DNA of 64,000 nucleotides from Triplophysa rosa (lineage: Eukaryota > Chordata > Actinopteri > Cypriniformes > Nemacheilidae), in contig NW_026634125.1 in the NCBI RefSeq assembly GCF_024868665.1, positions 25,813-89,812 on the forward strand, written 5' to 3'. Each line of letters begins with the position of its first letter. The first letter of the stretch is position 1. Below are positions 10,811 to 21,628 of this stretch, piece after piece. The notes beneath the pieces are model-generated. The model saw only the letters and a list, made by a program, of their open reading frames with translations. It had not been told where the DNA came from and did no database searches. Made by a program: the position numbers and the translations under genes.

Positions 10811-12037
10811 CAGAGGTGGGCAAACTACGGCCCGCAGGCCACATCCGGCCCCTTAAGCAATTTCATCCGTCCCGGGAGGCGGTTTTTAAATGTATTCAAT
10901 AACATTGCGTTTTAGTTAGGATTTTGGTGAAAATGACTAATTTGATGTTATACAAACAAAATCCATTAGGTGGCGCGAGTCTGCAATGCACGTGAGTAAT
11001 AATGAAAAGAGAGGGAGACATGCGCTATTGCGCTAGCTAGACAGACGGATTTAACGCTGCTTCGCGTCTTGTGTCTTTTGAAGCGCCTTGCGCTGAGGCG
11101 GGACGAGTGTTGTGAGCTTTGGTTTACTAGCATGACATGGCAATTTCTGTTATCAATAGCGCGTCTCGAGACACTTGCGTCCTCAGCGCTGAGAAAGAGA
11201 TACGGATGTGACGTATGGTTCTGCTGTTCTGCAATTGGTCACTATTGCTGTGAAATGCTATTAGAGAGACTGCTTTTACTTTCACTTCTAATAAGTCCGA
11301 CTTGTGAAATGGTTACCGTCATAAATATACTGTATATAGTGCCCGTAGTGACACTGGTGAAATATGGCATGGCTCTCAGCCAATCAGATTTGAGAACCAG
11401 AATAATTGTAAATATGGCTCACAATGGATAGGCCTACAGTATAAATTAAATTGAGATTTGCAATGCCAAATGTTTAACTCGTATTGTAATATTACAATGT
11501 TTTATTTTTAAAACTGAATATTACACATCTGATTTCTAGTATATACAAGTATAACCCGTGATATGCACAAAGGGTAGAGGTGCAGAAAAGTAAAGTGGTG
11601 GTGGTTTTTCTTTTTTAAATATAAAAGAGTTAGATCAGATCAGATATTTACTGCATTTTAAAAGCCATAAATTCAATATTGATCAGAATTAAGAATTAAC
11701 AGTCCCATTTCTCATGTGGCCCCTTGGGATTAATTGCACACCCCTGAATTAGAGGAATATTTGAAAAAATGTCAAGAATAAAAATTATGTATACTGTAAA
11801 TTATTAGAATAATGTGTATTATGACAGTGTGCAAATGTTTTGCCATTTTTTCAATTCAAAAGTGTTTATAAAACACAGGGTAGAAGGAATTGCATGCACA
11901 TACACTACAGTAGTTATCAAATTTCAGTTGGGAATAAATAAAAAAAGATTGAATTTAATATGCGAATAATATGCGGCCCTTAACAAGGATTCGAAAACTT
12001 GATGTGGCCCTTGAGGTAAAAAGTTTGCCCACCCCTG
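10811..12037. mobile_element. Non-autonomous hAT (Charlie-like) element in ERV1 env
   Basis: The element begins CAGAGGTGGGCAAACTACGG and ends TTTGCCCACCCCTG, a long inverted repeat of the Charlie type. It has an 8-bp target duplication with one mismatch: ACATATAC at 10,803-10,810 and ACATAGAC at 12,038-12,045. It is 1,227 bp long and I see no transposase. The open frame at 11,069-11,431 has no recognisable domain. Confidence 0.93.
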
Positions 12038-12045
12038 ACATAGAC

Positions 12046-13133
12046 TATTCAATGAGTTATGAGTGTTTTAATGGAACAAATAAACCTGATGGAGCAAAGG
12101 TAGGAGAGTTCCCAGGCAATTGTATAACCATTTGGCATCTGAACAAAGAAATGTATGGGAAAAAAGGGATAACAGGATCTGAGAATGGCAAGTATGCCTC
12201 GGCCACAATAACTGACAACTTGACAGTCATAAACTGGGAGAATTGTGAAAATCAAACATTAACATGGCCTTTAATTGTGCCCTATGAGAAACAGCTCGTG
12301 CCCATAGCAGATTATTTTTGGGTATGTGGAGATAAGAAATTAAGGCCAACACTCCCTGAAAATTGGAATGGTTTATGTGCAAGAGTAAAGCTATTGCAAG
12401 ACATTACTGTGAATTCAATGAACTTTCAGAACCTGAACCAAAAACAGGTAGAGTGAAACGAGCATATGAGACTGATCCCAGTGACTATTTAGATGCGATT
12501 GGCCAACCAAGAAACATCCCAAATGAGTACAAAGCTAGACATGAGGTCAAAGCTGGATTTGAGTCAATTTTTATATGGATCTCACAGAACAAAAACACGG
12601 AATGGATCAACTATCTTTACTACAACTTCACTAATGATACGCTTGATGCCATTGCAGAACAGTTGGCACTAACAAGCAAAATGGCCTGGCAGGACAGACA
12701 AGCACTAAACTGGCTGTTAGCAGAAAAAGGATGTGTATGTGTAATGTTTGGTGATGACGGTTGTACATACATTCCAAACAATACCACCCCTGAAGGGTCA
12801 TTCACAAAAGCAATGGAAAAATTGAAAGGCCTCAGAGATGAAAAAACAGGAAATGCTGGATCAGATAAAGTCATTGGGACATGGCTGGACTCAATCTTTG
12901 GTTCATGGAGTTCATGGCTGACTAAAATAGGAGTCATTGCAGCAATAGCGTTTACAATATTTTCTGTAGTATTTTGTTGTCTTTTACCCATGATAAAAGC
13001 TATGGTGGTGAGGGCTACAGACAAACAGATGCTGTTGAGAACAGACCTGTATACACATTACAGTGATAAGGAGGCCATATTAAACATGATTGCAACTGTA
13101 AGCGAGTATGAGGAGTACAATGAGGTGGCCTAG
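12046..13133 (+). pseudogene. env: ERV1 env: surface C-terminus and transmembrane subunit
   Basis: Envelope reading resumes after the hAT element. Frame one reaches a stop at 12,456 and ends the surface unit. The continuation is in a different frame (12,363-13,133), so a frameshift lies between about 12,370 and 12,440. The second frame contains a furin-type RVKR site at 12,450-12,461, a heptad-like region, an immunosuppressive-type segment, a cysteine motif of form C-X6-G-C in place of C-X6-C-C, a hydrophobic membrane anchor near 12,930-12,995 and a ~45-residue tail. Apart from the shift, the transmembrane subunit is open to its natural stop. Confidence 0.88.
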
Positions 13134-13487
13134 CTATGTAAATAGCATGAATTTTTTGTTTTAAATTACTCATGATTTGTATATTGTTTTTTGGATAGGA
13201 AGGGAGATAGTCTAGAATTGTATACTCCTACATGGGACTATAGTGTAGGTACTAATTTAGATAATGGTAGGTAAGTAGTTAGAATTATTTTGGTTTAGAT
13301 TTGTTTGTTGTTTTTACATCAAAAATCATATAAAAGTTTGATGTTTCATTTAATCATCAGTGCTCTATAATCAAAACTGCTATGCAAGTGCACTTGGAGC
13401 ACGTGTGTGTATTGTTATTATGTTTTCTCAGAAACCAAGAAAGCTGACTTTCCAGTAAACTGGTGAATCTAATCTGTGAAGGACTGA
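13134..13487. other. Spacer between ERV1 env and downstream ORFs
   Basis: AT-rich DNA with no homologous reading and no LTR-like terminus. It separates the env stop from the next open frame. Confidence 0.5.
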
Positions 13488-13505
13488 GTGGTGCAGACAT
13501 CAGAA

Positions 13506-14021
13506 ATGGCCCAACAGCAATTATATTGTGACACAGAGTCTTTCAAGAGGGTATCATCTCAGCCAGCTGGAGTGGGGAGTGCGTTGGGCAGCGACACAAA
13601 GATCTTGACAAATCATCACAACCACACCAGCGGCCCATCACAACAACAGGAAAGAGCTCGGAAGGACTACTTTCTTCAAGAGAACCAGATTCATCGTTTA
13701 CCAAGAGGGCTAGAAAACTATATGTGGAAGCAAGTAGTGCCGTTGATAGATGATGATTACAGCCAACCAGAGTTAAAGGCCCCAGAATCCAGACAATTTC
13801 CATTTGATCCATATTCATCAGAACAAGCTATTAGGCTCCTTGGACAGAGTCAACATCGGACACTGCAGAACATTTTGCATCAGGACAATAGTATACTATC
13901 AGCATTTACTACAGTAGCTGAACAGCATCAATTCTCTATAACCATCTTGGGAATAAACTCAGTGGTTGGTCAAAAAAGACCAAACCTTAGACCAGTGCTT
14001 GACAGACTACAGGACATTTAA
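13506..14021 (+). CDS. Unassigned ORF downstream of ERV1 env
   Basis: The frame is open from a GTG at 13,488, with the first ATG at 13,506, giving 171 residues. The protein is hydrophilic and Gln/Ser-rich at the start. It has a basic-proline segment (HRLPRGLENYMWKQVVPL) in the middle and an RPNLRPVLDRLQDI end. There are no membrane segments and no motif I recognise. It lies between env and the polypurine tract, the place where complex fish retroviruses such as the walleye dermal sarcoma group carry accessory genes. That comparison concerns position only; I see no similarity to those proteins. It could also be chance or captured sequence. Confidence 0.4.
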   Translation: MAQQQLYCDTESFKRVSSQPAGVGSALGSDTKILTNHHNHTSGPSQQQERARKDYFLQENQIHRLPRGLENYMWKQVVPLIDDDYSQPELKAPESRQFPFDPYSSEQAIRLLGQSQHRTLQNILHQDNSILSAFTTVAEQHQFSITILGINSVVGQKRPNLRPVLDRLQDI

Positions 14022-14103
14022 CACTACAACAAACCAAATTTGATTGTACTACCTGGAGATATACTACGACCTATTACGTCTTGAACTAAGACATTGTGTG
14101 AAA

Positions 14104-14340
14104 ATGGAACATCAGCTACGGCAAGAACAAACAATGACACGTTTTCTCACAGCATGTGTGATGGTATTTCTGATTTATCTGAGTATTCTGCCATTAATTC
14201 TGAATCAAGATGCAATAAACGAAAGCATGCTCAATGGTACCCTGTATAGAGAATTTAGCATAAGCCAAATGGTCGGAGTCATTGAAAGAAGAGCCATCAA
14301 CCCCCTTTTGTTTCTCTGTGGGATATTTTACGACCCCTAA
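14104..14340 (+). CDS. Unassigned small membrane-type ORF before ERV1 polypurine tract
   Basis: The frame opens at 14,044 with a TTG; the first ATG is at 14,104, giving 78 residues. A strong hydrophobic stretch (FLTACVMVFLIYLSILPLIL) near residues 15-34 predicts one membrane pass. It is followed by two possible N-glycosylation sites (NES, NGT). It ends four bases before the purine-rich tract. I do not recognise it. It may be a small accessory membrane protein or the C-terminal exon of a spliced product. Confidence 0.4.
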   Translation: MEHQLRQEQTMTRFLTACVMVFLIYLSILPLILNQDAINESMLNGTLYREFSISQMVGVIERRAINPLLFLCGIFYDP

Positions 14341-14345
14341 GCTTC

Positions 14346-14362
14346 AAAGCAGAGGGGAGAAG
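14346..14362 (+). promoter_or_regulatory. ERV1 polypurine tract
   Basis: The run AAGCAGAGGGGAGAAG lies just before the LTR and directly after the last open frame. Retroviruses use such a tract to prime plus-strand DNA. The exact LTR start is uncertain because the nearest TG is a few bases further on. Confidence 0.6.
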
Positions 14363-15059
14363 TCTCTCTGTCTCATGTGAAACTTAACATATGAGGCTAG
14401 CCAGAGAAACTTCTCTGACAAATAGGAACTTGTGTGATTCAACTGTCCTTTTCTATAAATATATCTAAATATCTAGGGTATATGTACTGCCGAATGAATC
14501 ATGTCTTGATGCACTTCAAACCTTAGCATATTTGATATATAAATGTTTTACAATTCCTCCTTGTTTATATACATTGTGTGACCATAGAACATTCTCTTTT
14601 CATTATGTAATAATTTGGAATGGTATTTTATAAAGTTGCCAGGAGGTCATAAATATGCAAATTAGCTGTTGAATGGACAAAGAATCTCTTCCCTGCTCAA
14701 CTCTGATTGGTCGATTCAAACTCAGGAGGGCATGCCCTCTCATGAGGTTAAATATCGAACCTGCTCTGAAAAGCCTCTCTTGTCCCTTCCTCTCTTCTCT
14801 TCTGCGCTAAAACTTGTTTCGTGGCGTCTCTTCGGAGACTGCCCTCTCCCCCCCCCCCCACTGGGGAGAAGAAGGAACAATGGACTCTGCTGCCACGTGG
14901 CAAGCTTTCGGTCAGGACTTGCCTTCTGAAACCTTTTGAACAATTCCATCTCTACATGCGCATACGGATATCGGTCCGTATGTATCCGTTTCTAGCTGCG
15001 TTAAGTCTGTGCCTCTTTGTTAAAGATGATTTTTATTGGTTTCAGAAATCGCTGCCATG

Positions 15060-15175
15060 CCCTCTCTCTCTCTCTCTCTCTCTCTTCTTCTCGATCTTCG
15101 TTTCTCTCTCTCTCTCTTGTCCGGATGTCATCATCTCCTCTCGGTCTCTCTCTCTCTCGTCTTCTCGTCTGTCTC
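15060..15175. repeat. (CT)n microsatellite within the LTR
   Basis: An interrupted CT dinucleotide run on the + strand. The same position in the related LTR near 37,290 also holds CT repeats, so the repeat is part of the LTR family. Confidence 0.9.
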
Positions 15176-15502
15176 TGTCAATCTCCTATCTGATCTTGTA
15201 TTCATGCTCACAAGCCTGGTCCCTTTTACTGTATCTTGATTTACGCTACCTTTGCTCTAAATCCTGTTTGGTAAAGTCACGTTACTTATGGCCATGAGAT
15301 AATGCGAAGTATATAATATCATCGAGGCATTTGCTGGACTAATGCATACAAGTATTGTTATGCTTTATATTACTAATCACAGACCGTAAAATATGTATAT
15401 TTGATCACGATTATTATACGTATTTTCCTTTGAGCTAAACTAATTCCTTGACTGAAATTGATGTTGTAAATATATATATAATAATTAAAATTCAATTATT
15501 TG

Positions 15503-15749
15503 TCAAGTATGGTGACCCATACCCGAAATGTGACTCTGCATTTAACCCATCCAGAGAGTAGTGAACACACGCACAGCAAGTGGTGAACACACGTACACCC
15601 GGAGCAGTGGGCAGCTATCACTGCAGCGCCCGGGGCAAGTAAGGTGCCTTGCTCAAGAGCACCTCAGTCGTTACCCGCTGACCCTGCGGATCGAACCGGC
15701 AACCTTCTGGTCACGACTCTGACTCACTAACCATTAGACCACGACTGAC
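15503..15749 (-). repeat. tRNA-derived SINE inside the ERV1 LTR
   Basis: Read on the minus strand, the right end is tRNA-like: TCGTGGTCTAATGGTTAG (box A region) followed by GGTTCGATCC (box B). The body ends in GGGTATGGGTCACCATACTTGA. This is a widespread teleost SINE type transcribed by RNA polymerase III. The insertion interrupts sequence that is continuous in the second LTR copy, which supports the boundaries. Exact target duplication was not found. Confidence 0.85.
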
Positions 15750-15777
15750 CTGAAATAACTCAGCTAAAACCACTGCA

Positions 15778-16875
15778 CCTGACTCGAACTACATCAGATG
15801 ATACTGTAGAGATTGATGAAATGATGGATGCCACAAAGAACTTTGACAATCTGAGTGATGATACACTTTTGAGCAGAAGATCAATGCCTCGCAGAAAACA
15901 ACAGACCAACATCACAGGAACTACCACTATTCTGAATAACACTATTGACTTTGATGTCGCATTTGATGTCGACTTTGATGCTTTGAACCACACTGAGATC
16001 TTGCACAATGGATCCAGACTTTGTCGTAAACGGCATCATGCTGAGATACTCAACAGATCTTTGGACACCTGGATGGACAACGATGGTCCTCCGCAACCTA
16101 TGCAGCCAACCTGTGGTGGAGACTGACAAACTATACGGCGAGAATCTAAAATCCAAGAAACTCTTATGTCTGTGCACAGTTTCCTCATAGCACAGCTGCA
16201 GGAGACTGGTGGCCTCATCAGGACCCAGACACAGTGGAGAACTTGGCTCTAGTAGCAGTAGCAGCAGCGTCCTTCACAACATCTGACACTTTGTATTTCA
16301 GACAACATGCCAATGAAACCATTGAAAAGGTGAAGATTATCAACCGTGTGTTTGGTCAAGTGGCTACAGTTCGACACATACCAGACAAGTTGGTGTGTTA
16401 CGAAAGATCCAAGGGACTGCATCGTGTGGGAAAAATTCCAAGGGAAAAGTGCTCTATTGTCCATAATGAAGTTACAACTAATCAGACTACCCGACAGATG
16501 TGTCTGACATGTCTGAGGATGACAGCGTTAATATATCCTTTAAAAGTAGACGTCAATGAATGGAACCAACCTAATTTGACGCAAACAATCATGGCACTTG
16601 AGTTCTTGTTGTGCGCTGAATGGATCAGGAATCAGTGCGTAGCAGTTTGCTCTTCACTAAATATACCAGATGGACAAGGAGCTGGAGTATTACAAGAACA
16701 TTACTGGCTGTGCGGTTACAGAGTATACGTATCATTACCTAGAGAGTGGACAGGACTGTGTTCCTTGGTACAGCTGTACGGTGGAGCAATCATCATACCA
16801 CATGAAATGATAACACAACAACAGAAGACACAAAGAGGACTGTCTGATGTCTTGTCTAATAGCCCGGTGCCATAG
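15778..16875 (+). pseudogene. env: ERV2 env: surface unit, broken
   Basis: Envelope-like sequence begins directly at the ERV1 LTR end. One frame (15,821-16,126) is the acidic, Asn-rich leader with an MPRRKQQTN basic patch. Reading then shifts and passes an in-frame stop before the frame at 16,234-16,875 (213 codons), which holds the cysteine-rich surface domain with CLTC and later YWLCGYRVYVSLP near its end. The frame stops at TAG 16,873-16,875, eighteen bases before the next open frame. The true start and the pol gene are not in the window. Confidence 0.8.
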
Positions 16876-16893
16876 AATCATCACATCTGGACA

Positions 16894-17448
16894 GTGGCTG
16901 AGAAAGTTTCAGCTGCTTTTAGTCCTATGTTGGGAGTGAGCTCGTTGATGAATGAAGTTGAGATCACCAGATATGAAATTACATCGTTCCTGAATACCGC
17001 GAACATCGTCATGAAAGGCATCAAGGAGGAGCTACGTGGACTACGATTGACTGTGTTGCAAAATCGCTTGGTCTTGGACCAGTTGACAGCAGCAAAAGGA
17101 GGAGTTTGTGCTGTCATTGGAGAAACCTGTTGCACCTATATTCCAGAGAACGACGCAGATGGACATCTCATCGATGAAGGGATGAAAAACATTTCATTGA
17201 TGGTTGAGACTTTGACCAAATCTGAGGTTACCTCAGATACTTTTAACTGGGACTGGATCAAGGGTGTTTTAACCAATATGAAAAATGTAATGTTACTTGT
17301 GGTTTGCATTATTGCATTTCTTTTATTGACATTATGCATTTGGCCATGTATAATGAAGTCATTTCAGCGAACAGCTGCAGCCGCTGTTCTGAGCCAGATG
17401 ATAGCTGATAGCATGGATAATACTCACACATATGCTAATATTTACTAA
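16894..17448 (+). pseudogene. env: ERV2 env: transmembrane subunit
   Basis: An open frame of 184 codons codes for a typical gamma/epsilon-type transmembrane subunit. After the start comes a heptad region with LQNRLVLDQL (immunosuppressive-type segment), then a complete C-X6-C-C motif, a membrane anchor near 17,280-17,345 (MLLVVCIIAFLLLTLCIW) and a short tail ending in an ANIY sequence. The C-X6-C-C motif is complete, unlike in ERV1. A stop separates it from the surface unit, so the full precursor cannot be made. Confidence 0.87.
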
Positions 17449-18062
17449 GGGTCAAAAATTATATTAAGTTTAGAGGGTTTAAAACAGAAATACTCATGGT
17501 ATTAAGTATTTACAGAGTGGCGGAAAGATTTTTAATATTGCTTGCTAATAATAACCTTAGAATTATTATAACATTCACTAAATGCACACGCAATTTAATT
17601 TTTTAATTTTTAAGAAAACACTTTTGAGCACTTTTATCTATTATTTGATTTTGCATTTTATGTTAGTATGAGATTCCCATAGTTAAGGATAACATCTGAT
17701 TGGAGTGTGAGGCTTTTCAGCCTCAAAGGGTGGATTATATGGTGGTTTTTCTATTACAGTATTAAGTTTTTCTATTGTTTTTCTATTATTGATTGAGTTT
17801 TTATATGAGACAATGCATTTAAACTAGTTATAGGTCTCACACACTTCTCTAACACAGAAAAGACTATGAGTCTCATAGCAAAAAGACCATGATCTCATGG
17901 GTCAAAGGTTACAGGCCAAGTTGAACATCAAACAGCACCATAAGACATCCTTTGCACGCAAACGCTTTGAGCACACACACAATATGTACTCTTCACACGA
18001 GATCTGGTCTAAAATGCATGGTAGTTTTTGAAGTACATGTAAGCTAGGGGTAGTAAATGTCA

Positions 18063-18170
18063 ATATGACATACATTCGCATTTCAGAGATGGATGTGTTT
18101 GTCTGTCATACAGTAGCAACTGACAAAATGACATACATCCACATTTTAAAGATGGATGTATGTACATATA
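18063..18170 (+). repeat. Enhancer-like direct repeat upstream of the ERV2 promoter
   Basis: Two imperfect copies of TGACATACATTCGCATTT...AGATGGATGT occur at about 18,067-18,103 and 18,131-18,168. Duplicated blocks upstream of a TATA box are common in retroviral U3 regions and often bind activators. The function here is inference. Confidence 0.6.
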
Positions 18171-18357
18171 TTTTTTAATCCTTTAAAAGGTTTCGCCACA
18201 GTTAAAAGTTAACGTAAACAGTTTGATATATAACTGTGGAAAGTCAAAAGAGGATGGGCAAACAAAAATAAGTGATGTCATGTAGAACCTGATTGGGAGA
18301 AGATGATGTCAGGTAAATATGATTGGTTTAAACTGTGATAACGACTTGAGAACAGTG

Positions 18358-18365
18358 TATAAAAG
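18358..18365 (+). promoter_or_regulatory. TATA box of ERV2 LTR
   Basis: TATAAAAG lies about 70 bases before the AATAAA and after the duplicated block. The spacing is that of a retroviral U3/R promoter. Confidence 0.75.
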
Positions 18366-18436
18366 ATGGAGTCAGAAGTGTAATTGTTGGGCATCTACAG
18401 ATGAACTCTGTATGTCTCACTTTGCTTGCTCGAGCA

Positions 18437-18442
18437 AATAAA
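18437..18442 (+). terminator. Polyadenylation signal of ERV2 LTR
   Basis: AATAAA occurs within CTCGAGCAAATAAAG. The same core is kept in the related LTR at 32,519-32,524. Confidence 0.75.
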
Positions 18443-18530
18443 GATTGAAACATCTTGAAACCTGGCTCTCTGGTCTTCGTGAATTCTTTCAACATTGGCT
18501 GATCAACTTTTCGCCACGACAGGTTCTACA

Positions 18531-18543
18531 TTCTCCCCCCACC
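18531..18543 (-). promoter_or_regulatory. Gypsy polypurine tract
   Basis: On the minus strand the run GGTGGGGGGAGAA lies directly before TGTAGAACC, the first bases of the 3' LTR. It is the expected plus-strand primer. Confidence 0.8.
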
Positions 18544-18714
18544 AAGAATCGTTATGTCCTCATAACGAGGGAAAATAAAGGAAAACATTTTCTTTTGTAC
18601 AATGATGACATTTGTATCACCATAGAAAACATTATCTTAAGTTAACTGTACACGTACTCAACTTTGAGGGAACATTCATCCACAAGTATGCAGTAGAACA
18701 ATATCTAACAGGGT

Positions 18715-19305
18715 TCACAGCTTTTGCTTGAGCAAGGACTGGCTCAAATTTTGGCACACCAAGAGTATCATATGTAAATCTCTTGGGCACAACTCTCTCT
18801 CTCTTTGAGATCTTTTACCCACTTCAGGTACATTATCAGAGATAGTTTGATTTTCATCACTCGGATCCACATTCCTGTGGTCTCGCACAGGACTGGAAAC
18901 AGCACCAGTTGACTCTTGGCTCACTTTTCGCACATTGTCAGAATTGATTTCGGATAGCAAGCGTGTATCAGACACTATAGAATCTTCTGTACCAGCACTT
19001 TGCAGAATTTCAATCTCTTCATCAGGGTATTCCACATTCTCTGTTACATTTCCAGAAACCACTGGTTCCTGAGAAGTTCCTATTCCTTCAGGGGTCAACT
19101 GCCGATTTTGAGGTATGGGAAACCACACTCTGAACGTTTCAGTCTCACTGTCAGAACTCTCATCATCATTCGGAACAACTCTGGTTTCTGATTCTTGAAT
19201 TTCAGGTACATTCGTCACTTGCTGTCCTGGAATCTGACTCCGTTCAGTAGTCTTCCGTCGTCTCAGAGTCCTCCTTCTTGGTTGCAGAAAACTGTCAGGG
19301 ACTTG
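18715..19305 (-). pseudogene. pol: Gypsy pol C-terminal tail
   Basis: A 167-codon minus-strand frame (19,218-18,715) is rich in Ser, Asp and Glu, has no conserved domain and ends in QNLSQSLLKQKL. It follows the integrase C-terminal domain, where Gypsy polyproteins often carry a long disordered tail. Coding between 19,305 and 19,218 (an Arg-rich patch) is in another frame, so a frameshift is likely. Confidence 0.55.
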
Positions 19306-20090
19306 TCACTGTCTCAGCTCTTGTCCAATAGGAAGAATGTGATTCCGATGCAAAATCTTGACAGGTCCATTTCCACTCTCGGGCTTCAGACGGAACACCG
19401 GTAAGTTAGGCATTTGGCTCTGGACAATGTAAGGCTCTGAACTCCATCTGTCCGCCAACTTATGCTTCCCTTGCAGTCCAAGATTTCTGATCAGAACTCT
19501 ATCACCAGGTGACAATAGCGCAGTCTCTGATCATATCTCCTTTTATTCCTTGCATTTTTCTTTACAGCATTTTCCTCTGCTAGCTAGTAAGCAGACTTCA
19601 GTTCTCTCTGCATGACCTTTACAAAGCGCTGGTAAGACTTTGTGGAAGTACCATCACTTGATACACCAAAACTCAGGTCGATGGGCAACCTGGCTTCCCT
19701 TCCAAACATTAGGAAGTAAGGCGAATACCCAGTGGCTTCGTTCACACTGCAGTTATACACATGTACAAGATGTCGAATGTGACAACTCCACTGTTGTTTC
19801 TACCTCGGATCCAGGGTCCCCAACATATTCAAGAGTGTGCGGTTGAACCTTTCAGGTTGCGGATCTCCCTGGGGATGGTACGGTGTTGTCCGGGATTTCT
19901 CCACTCCTAGCATGTCAAACAACTCATGGATAAGCCTGCTCTCAAAATCCCGTCCCTGGTCAGAGTGCATACGCCTAGGAAGTCCATAGTGAATTAAGTA
20001 TTTCTCCCAGAGAACTTTTGCAACTGTGGACGCCTTCTGGTCCTTGGTCGGGAATGCCTGTGCATACCTGGTGTAGTGGTCAGAGATGTT
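19306..20090 (-). pseudogene. pol: Gypsy integrase, second half
   Basis: The minus strand from about 20,090 reads HYTRYAQAFPTKDQKAS, then a DQGRDFE block (second catalytic aspartate) and PQGDPQPERFNRT (catalytic glutamate). FGREARLPIDLSFG follows, and then the C-terminal domain GDRVLIRNLGLQGKHKLADRW in the frame 19,515-19,306. Several stops and shifts break it (for example near 19,540 and 19,800). The zinc finger and the first catalytic aspartate are missing because a foreign element begins at about 20,090. Confidence 0.85.
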
Positions 20091-21628
20091 TTATGTACAA
20101 CACAGTAAATCGCACATAATTACTTTATCCTGTGTTTTCACAGACGGGGTATACTTTTATCTGTACCATTACAGTAATGGCTTGACGTGCATAACTATAT
20201 GACATGCCTTATCAGCTTATGGTTTGTGTCTACGTGAACAACATGAAGAGGGCCCTTGACGGAATAAGTCCTTCTGACTACACATCTCAATTGTGTCATT
20301 CTTGCAAGTATTCCGGCAGAGTCCAATCGATGCATGGAATCCCAAACTCTTGTCCGTGGAACACGGTGACCCAATGCTTGCAACTGGCCTTTCATCATCC
20401 TATGGCCTAGGTGTGGACTGCCAGCTTCGATTGAACTCACTGGGTTGTCTTCATCTGTGGTTTTAGTGTAGGTGTCCTTTATAGAAATGGCATACTCATG
20501 GAGGCGGCGTTTGATTGTCTTTGTTGACACACCAAGAAGCTCGGCAATACATGGAACAGATAGCTGCATATTAATTAGTTGCTGAAGATGTTCTCTGGAA
20601 ATAATCAACTTTGGCGGCCCCTTAACTCCAAATTCCACTTCAAGGGCAGTTATGGGTATGTTGTTATTGTCAATATGCATATGTGTTTTTTAAGGTTGTT
20701 AGTTCGCCAAGGAGTTCCTCTGGGATTGCAATTTGATCACAGACAGATGAAATAAACAGAAGCTCATGGCTGCATAAAAACTGCAAATAATCTAAATCTA
20801 GTGGTAGACAACTCATTGAATCCAGCAATTTGGATAGCAGTCTTTCCATGATCATCCTTCCCAATTGAAGACTTGTGGCATCATTACGCCCACGGACCTA
20901 AAAATTTAAATTTCTTCAGTTAAATGTATGCAGAAATTCTACACAAGGTTTGCATGATCTTATTGACTACAAGACAATATTGCACTAACAGCTTAATTTT
21001 TGTATAATCTGCAGTACTGCAGTGAACAAGTTATCTCACAGATTGTTACATATAATCCAAAATATACAATAATAAATGAATTCATAAATTGCTATGCGAG
21101 TCAACTAAAGTAAGAAGACCCATGGGAAAACTTTTTCTTTCACTTGGAGTTTTTGGGTTCCTCGCCACTGTGAGTAGTCTTTTGCATTATGTGAGTGTGC
21201 ACACAGCAGTGGTACATAGAAGTGCTGTTCTACCCTATTTGAAATGATACTAGGATAAAATGAGATTATGATGTTGAGTAAATGCTCTCTACACTAGTAT
21301 GCGTTACTCAAACAATTTAGCTTCAAAACCCACTAAATACCACACTTTGTCCGCTCTGAAATATCTGGTATTAATGAAAGTTAATGTAGGAGTCTGATAA
21401 TCAACAGAATAAAGGTGTGCACATTGAGAGAAATGGCCAGCCAACACATTAACGTAAGCGATTAGCACGTGGCTAAAGTCACCGCATTAATTGTTCTCTA
21501 ATTGTTAATTGACCTTCCTTAACTTGAGCAAACGCGTTAATACACACGTAGTTAACTAAACGAATCGAAAAACATATTGATTCTAGCGCACTAGAAGAAA
21601 AAGATCAATAATACATACCTGAGATCCA
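20091..21628 (-). mobile_element. IS3EU/integrase-like transposon fragment inside Gypsy pol
   Basis: Foreign sequence lies between the two Gypsy pol halves. On the minus strand it has a donor-like CTCAG|GTATGT at about 21,620, a 0.7-kb intron-like stretch and a coding exon at 20,897-20,208. No terminal repeats or target duplication were found. About 1.2-1.5 kb of Gypsy pol is missing at this point. The right junction is at the ambiguous base at 21,629. Confidence 0.55.
20208..20897 (-). pseudogene. Helix-turn-helix plus integrase-start exon, copy 1
   Basis: The exon starts after an acceptor (TTTTTAG|GTCCG) and ends at ATAAG|GCATGT. It codes for an N-terminal helical region, a resolvase-like helix-turn-helix (QLSVPCIAELLGVSTKTIKR) and the beginning of a DDE integrase fold (HVDTNHKLI). 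A frameshift near 20,690 joins the frames 20,864-20,670 and 20,680-20,195. Related proteins in fish are annotated as integrase-core proteins, and I think they belong to the IS3EU group. The catalytic exon is not in the window. The donor is GC rather than GT. Confidence 0.75.

Larger units (their letters stand above)
14363..15777 (+). repeat. ERV1 3' LTR, split by a SINE
   Basis: The sequence from about 14,680 to the terminal CA at 15,777 has a second copy at about 35,375-37,837. The match resumes after the SINE (CAGCTAAAACCACTGCA against TAGCTAAAACCGCTACA), which fixes the LTR end. Shared landmarks include GGCGTCTCTTCGGAGACTGCC and a CT-rich microsatellite. The AATAAA present in the second copy has lost its form here. 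ERV2 internal sequence begins immediately after the end, so this is the 3' LTR of ERV1 inserted within ERV2. Confidence 0.75.
17449..18521 (+). repeat. ERV2 3' untranslated region and LTR
   Basis: No gene follows the env stop. Downstream are a TATA box, an AATAAA signal about 80 bp later and a terminal CA (GCCACGACA) at 18,521, which is the order of U3, R and U5. The LTR start is uncertain and lies before 18,358. A related LTR with the same CTCGAGCAAATAAAG core lies at about 32,180-32,599. The next nine bases (18,522-18,530) match the extreme end of the Gypsy LTR, so ERV2 was inserted there. Confidence 0.7.

Noticed and set aside
11069..11431. 120-codon frame within the hAT-type element
   Set aside because: It has no known motif and lies wholly in a non-autonomous element with no coding relatives I recognise.
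13506..14021. Viral cyclin-like accessory gene
   Set aside because: Only the position matches that of walleye-type retroviral accessory genes; I see no cyclin-box pattern.
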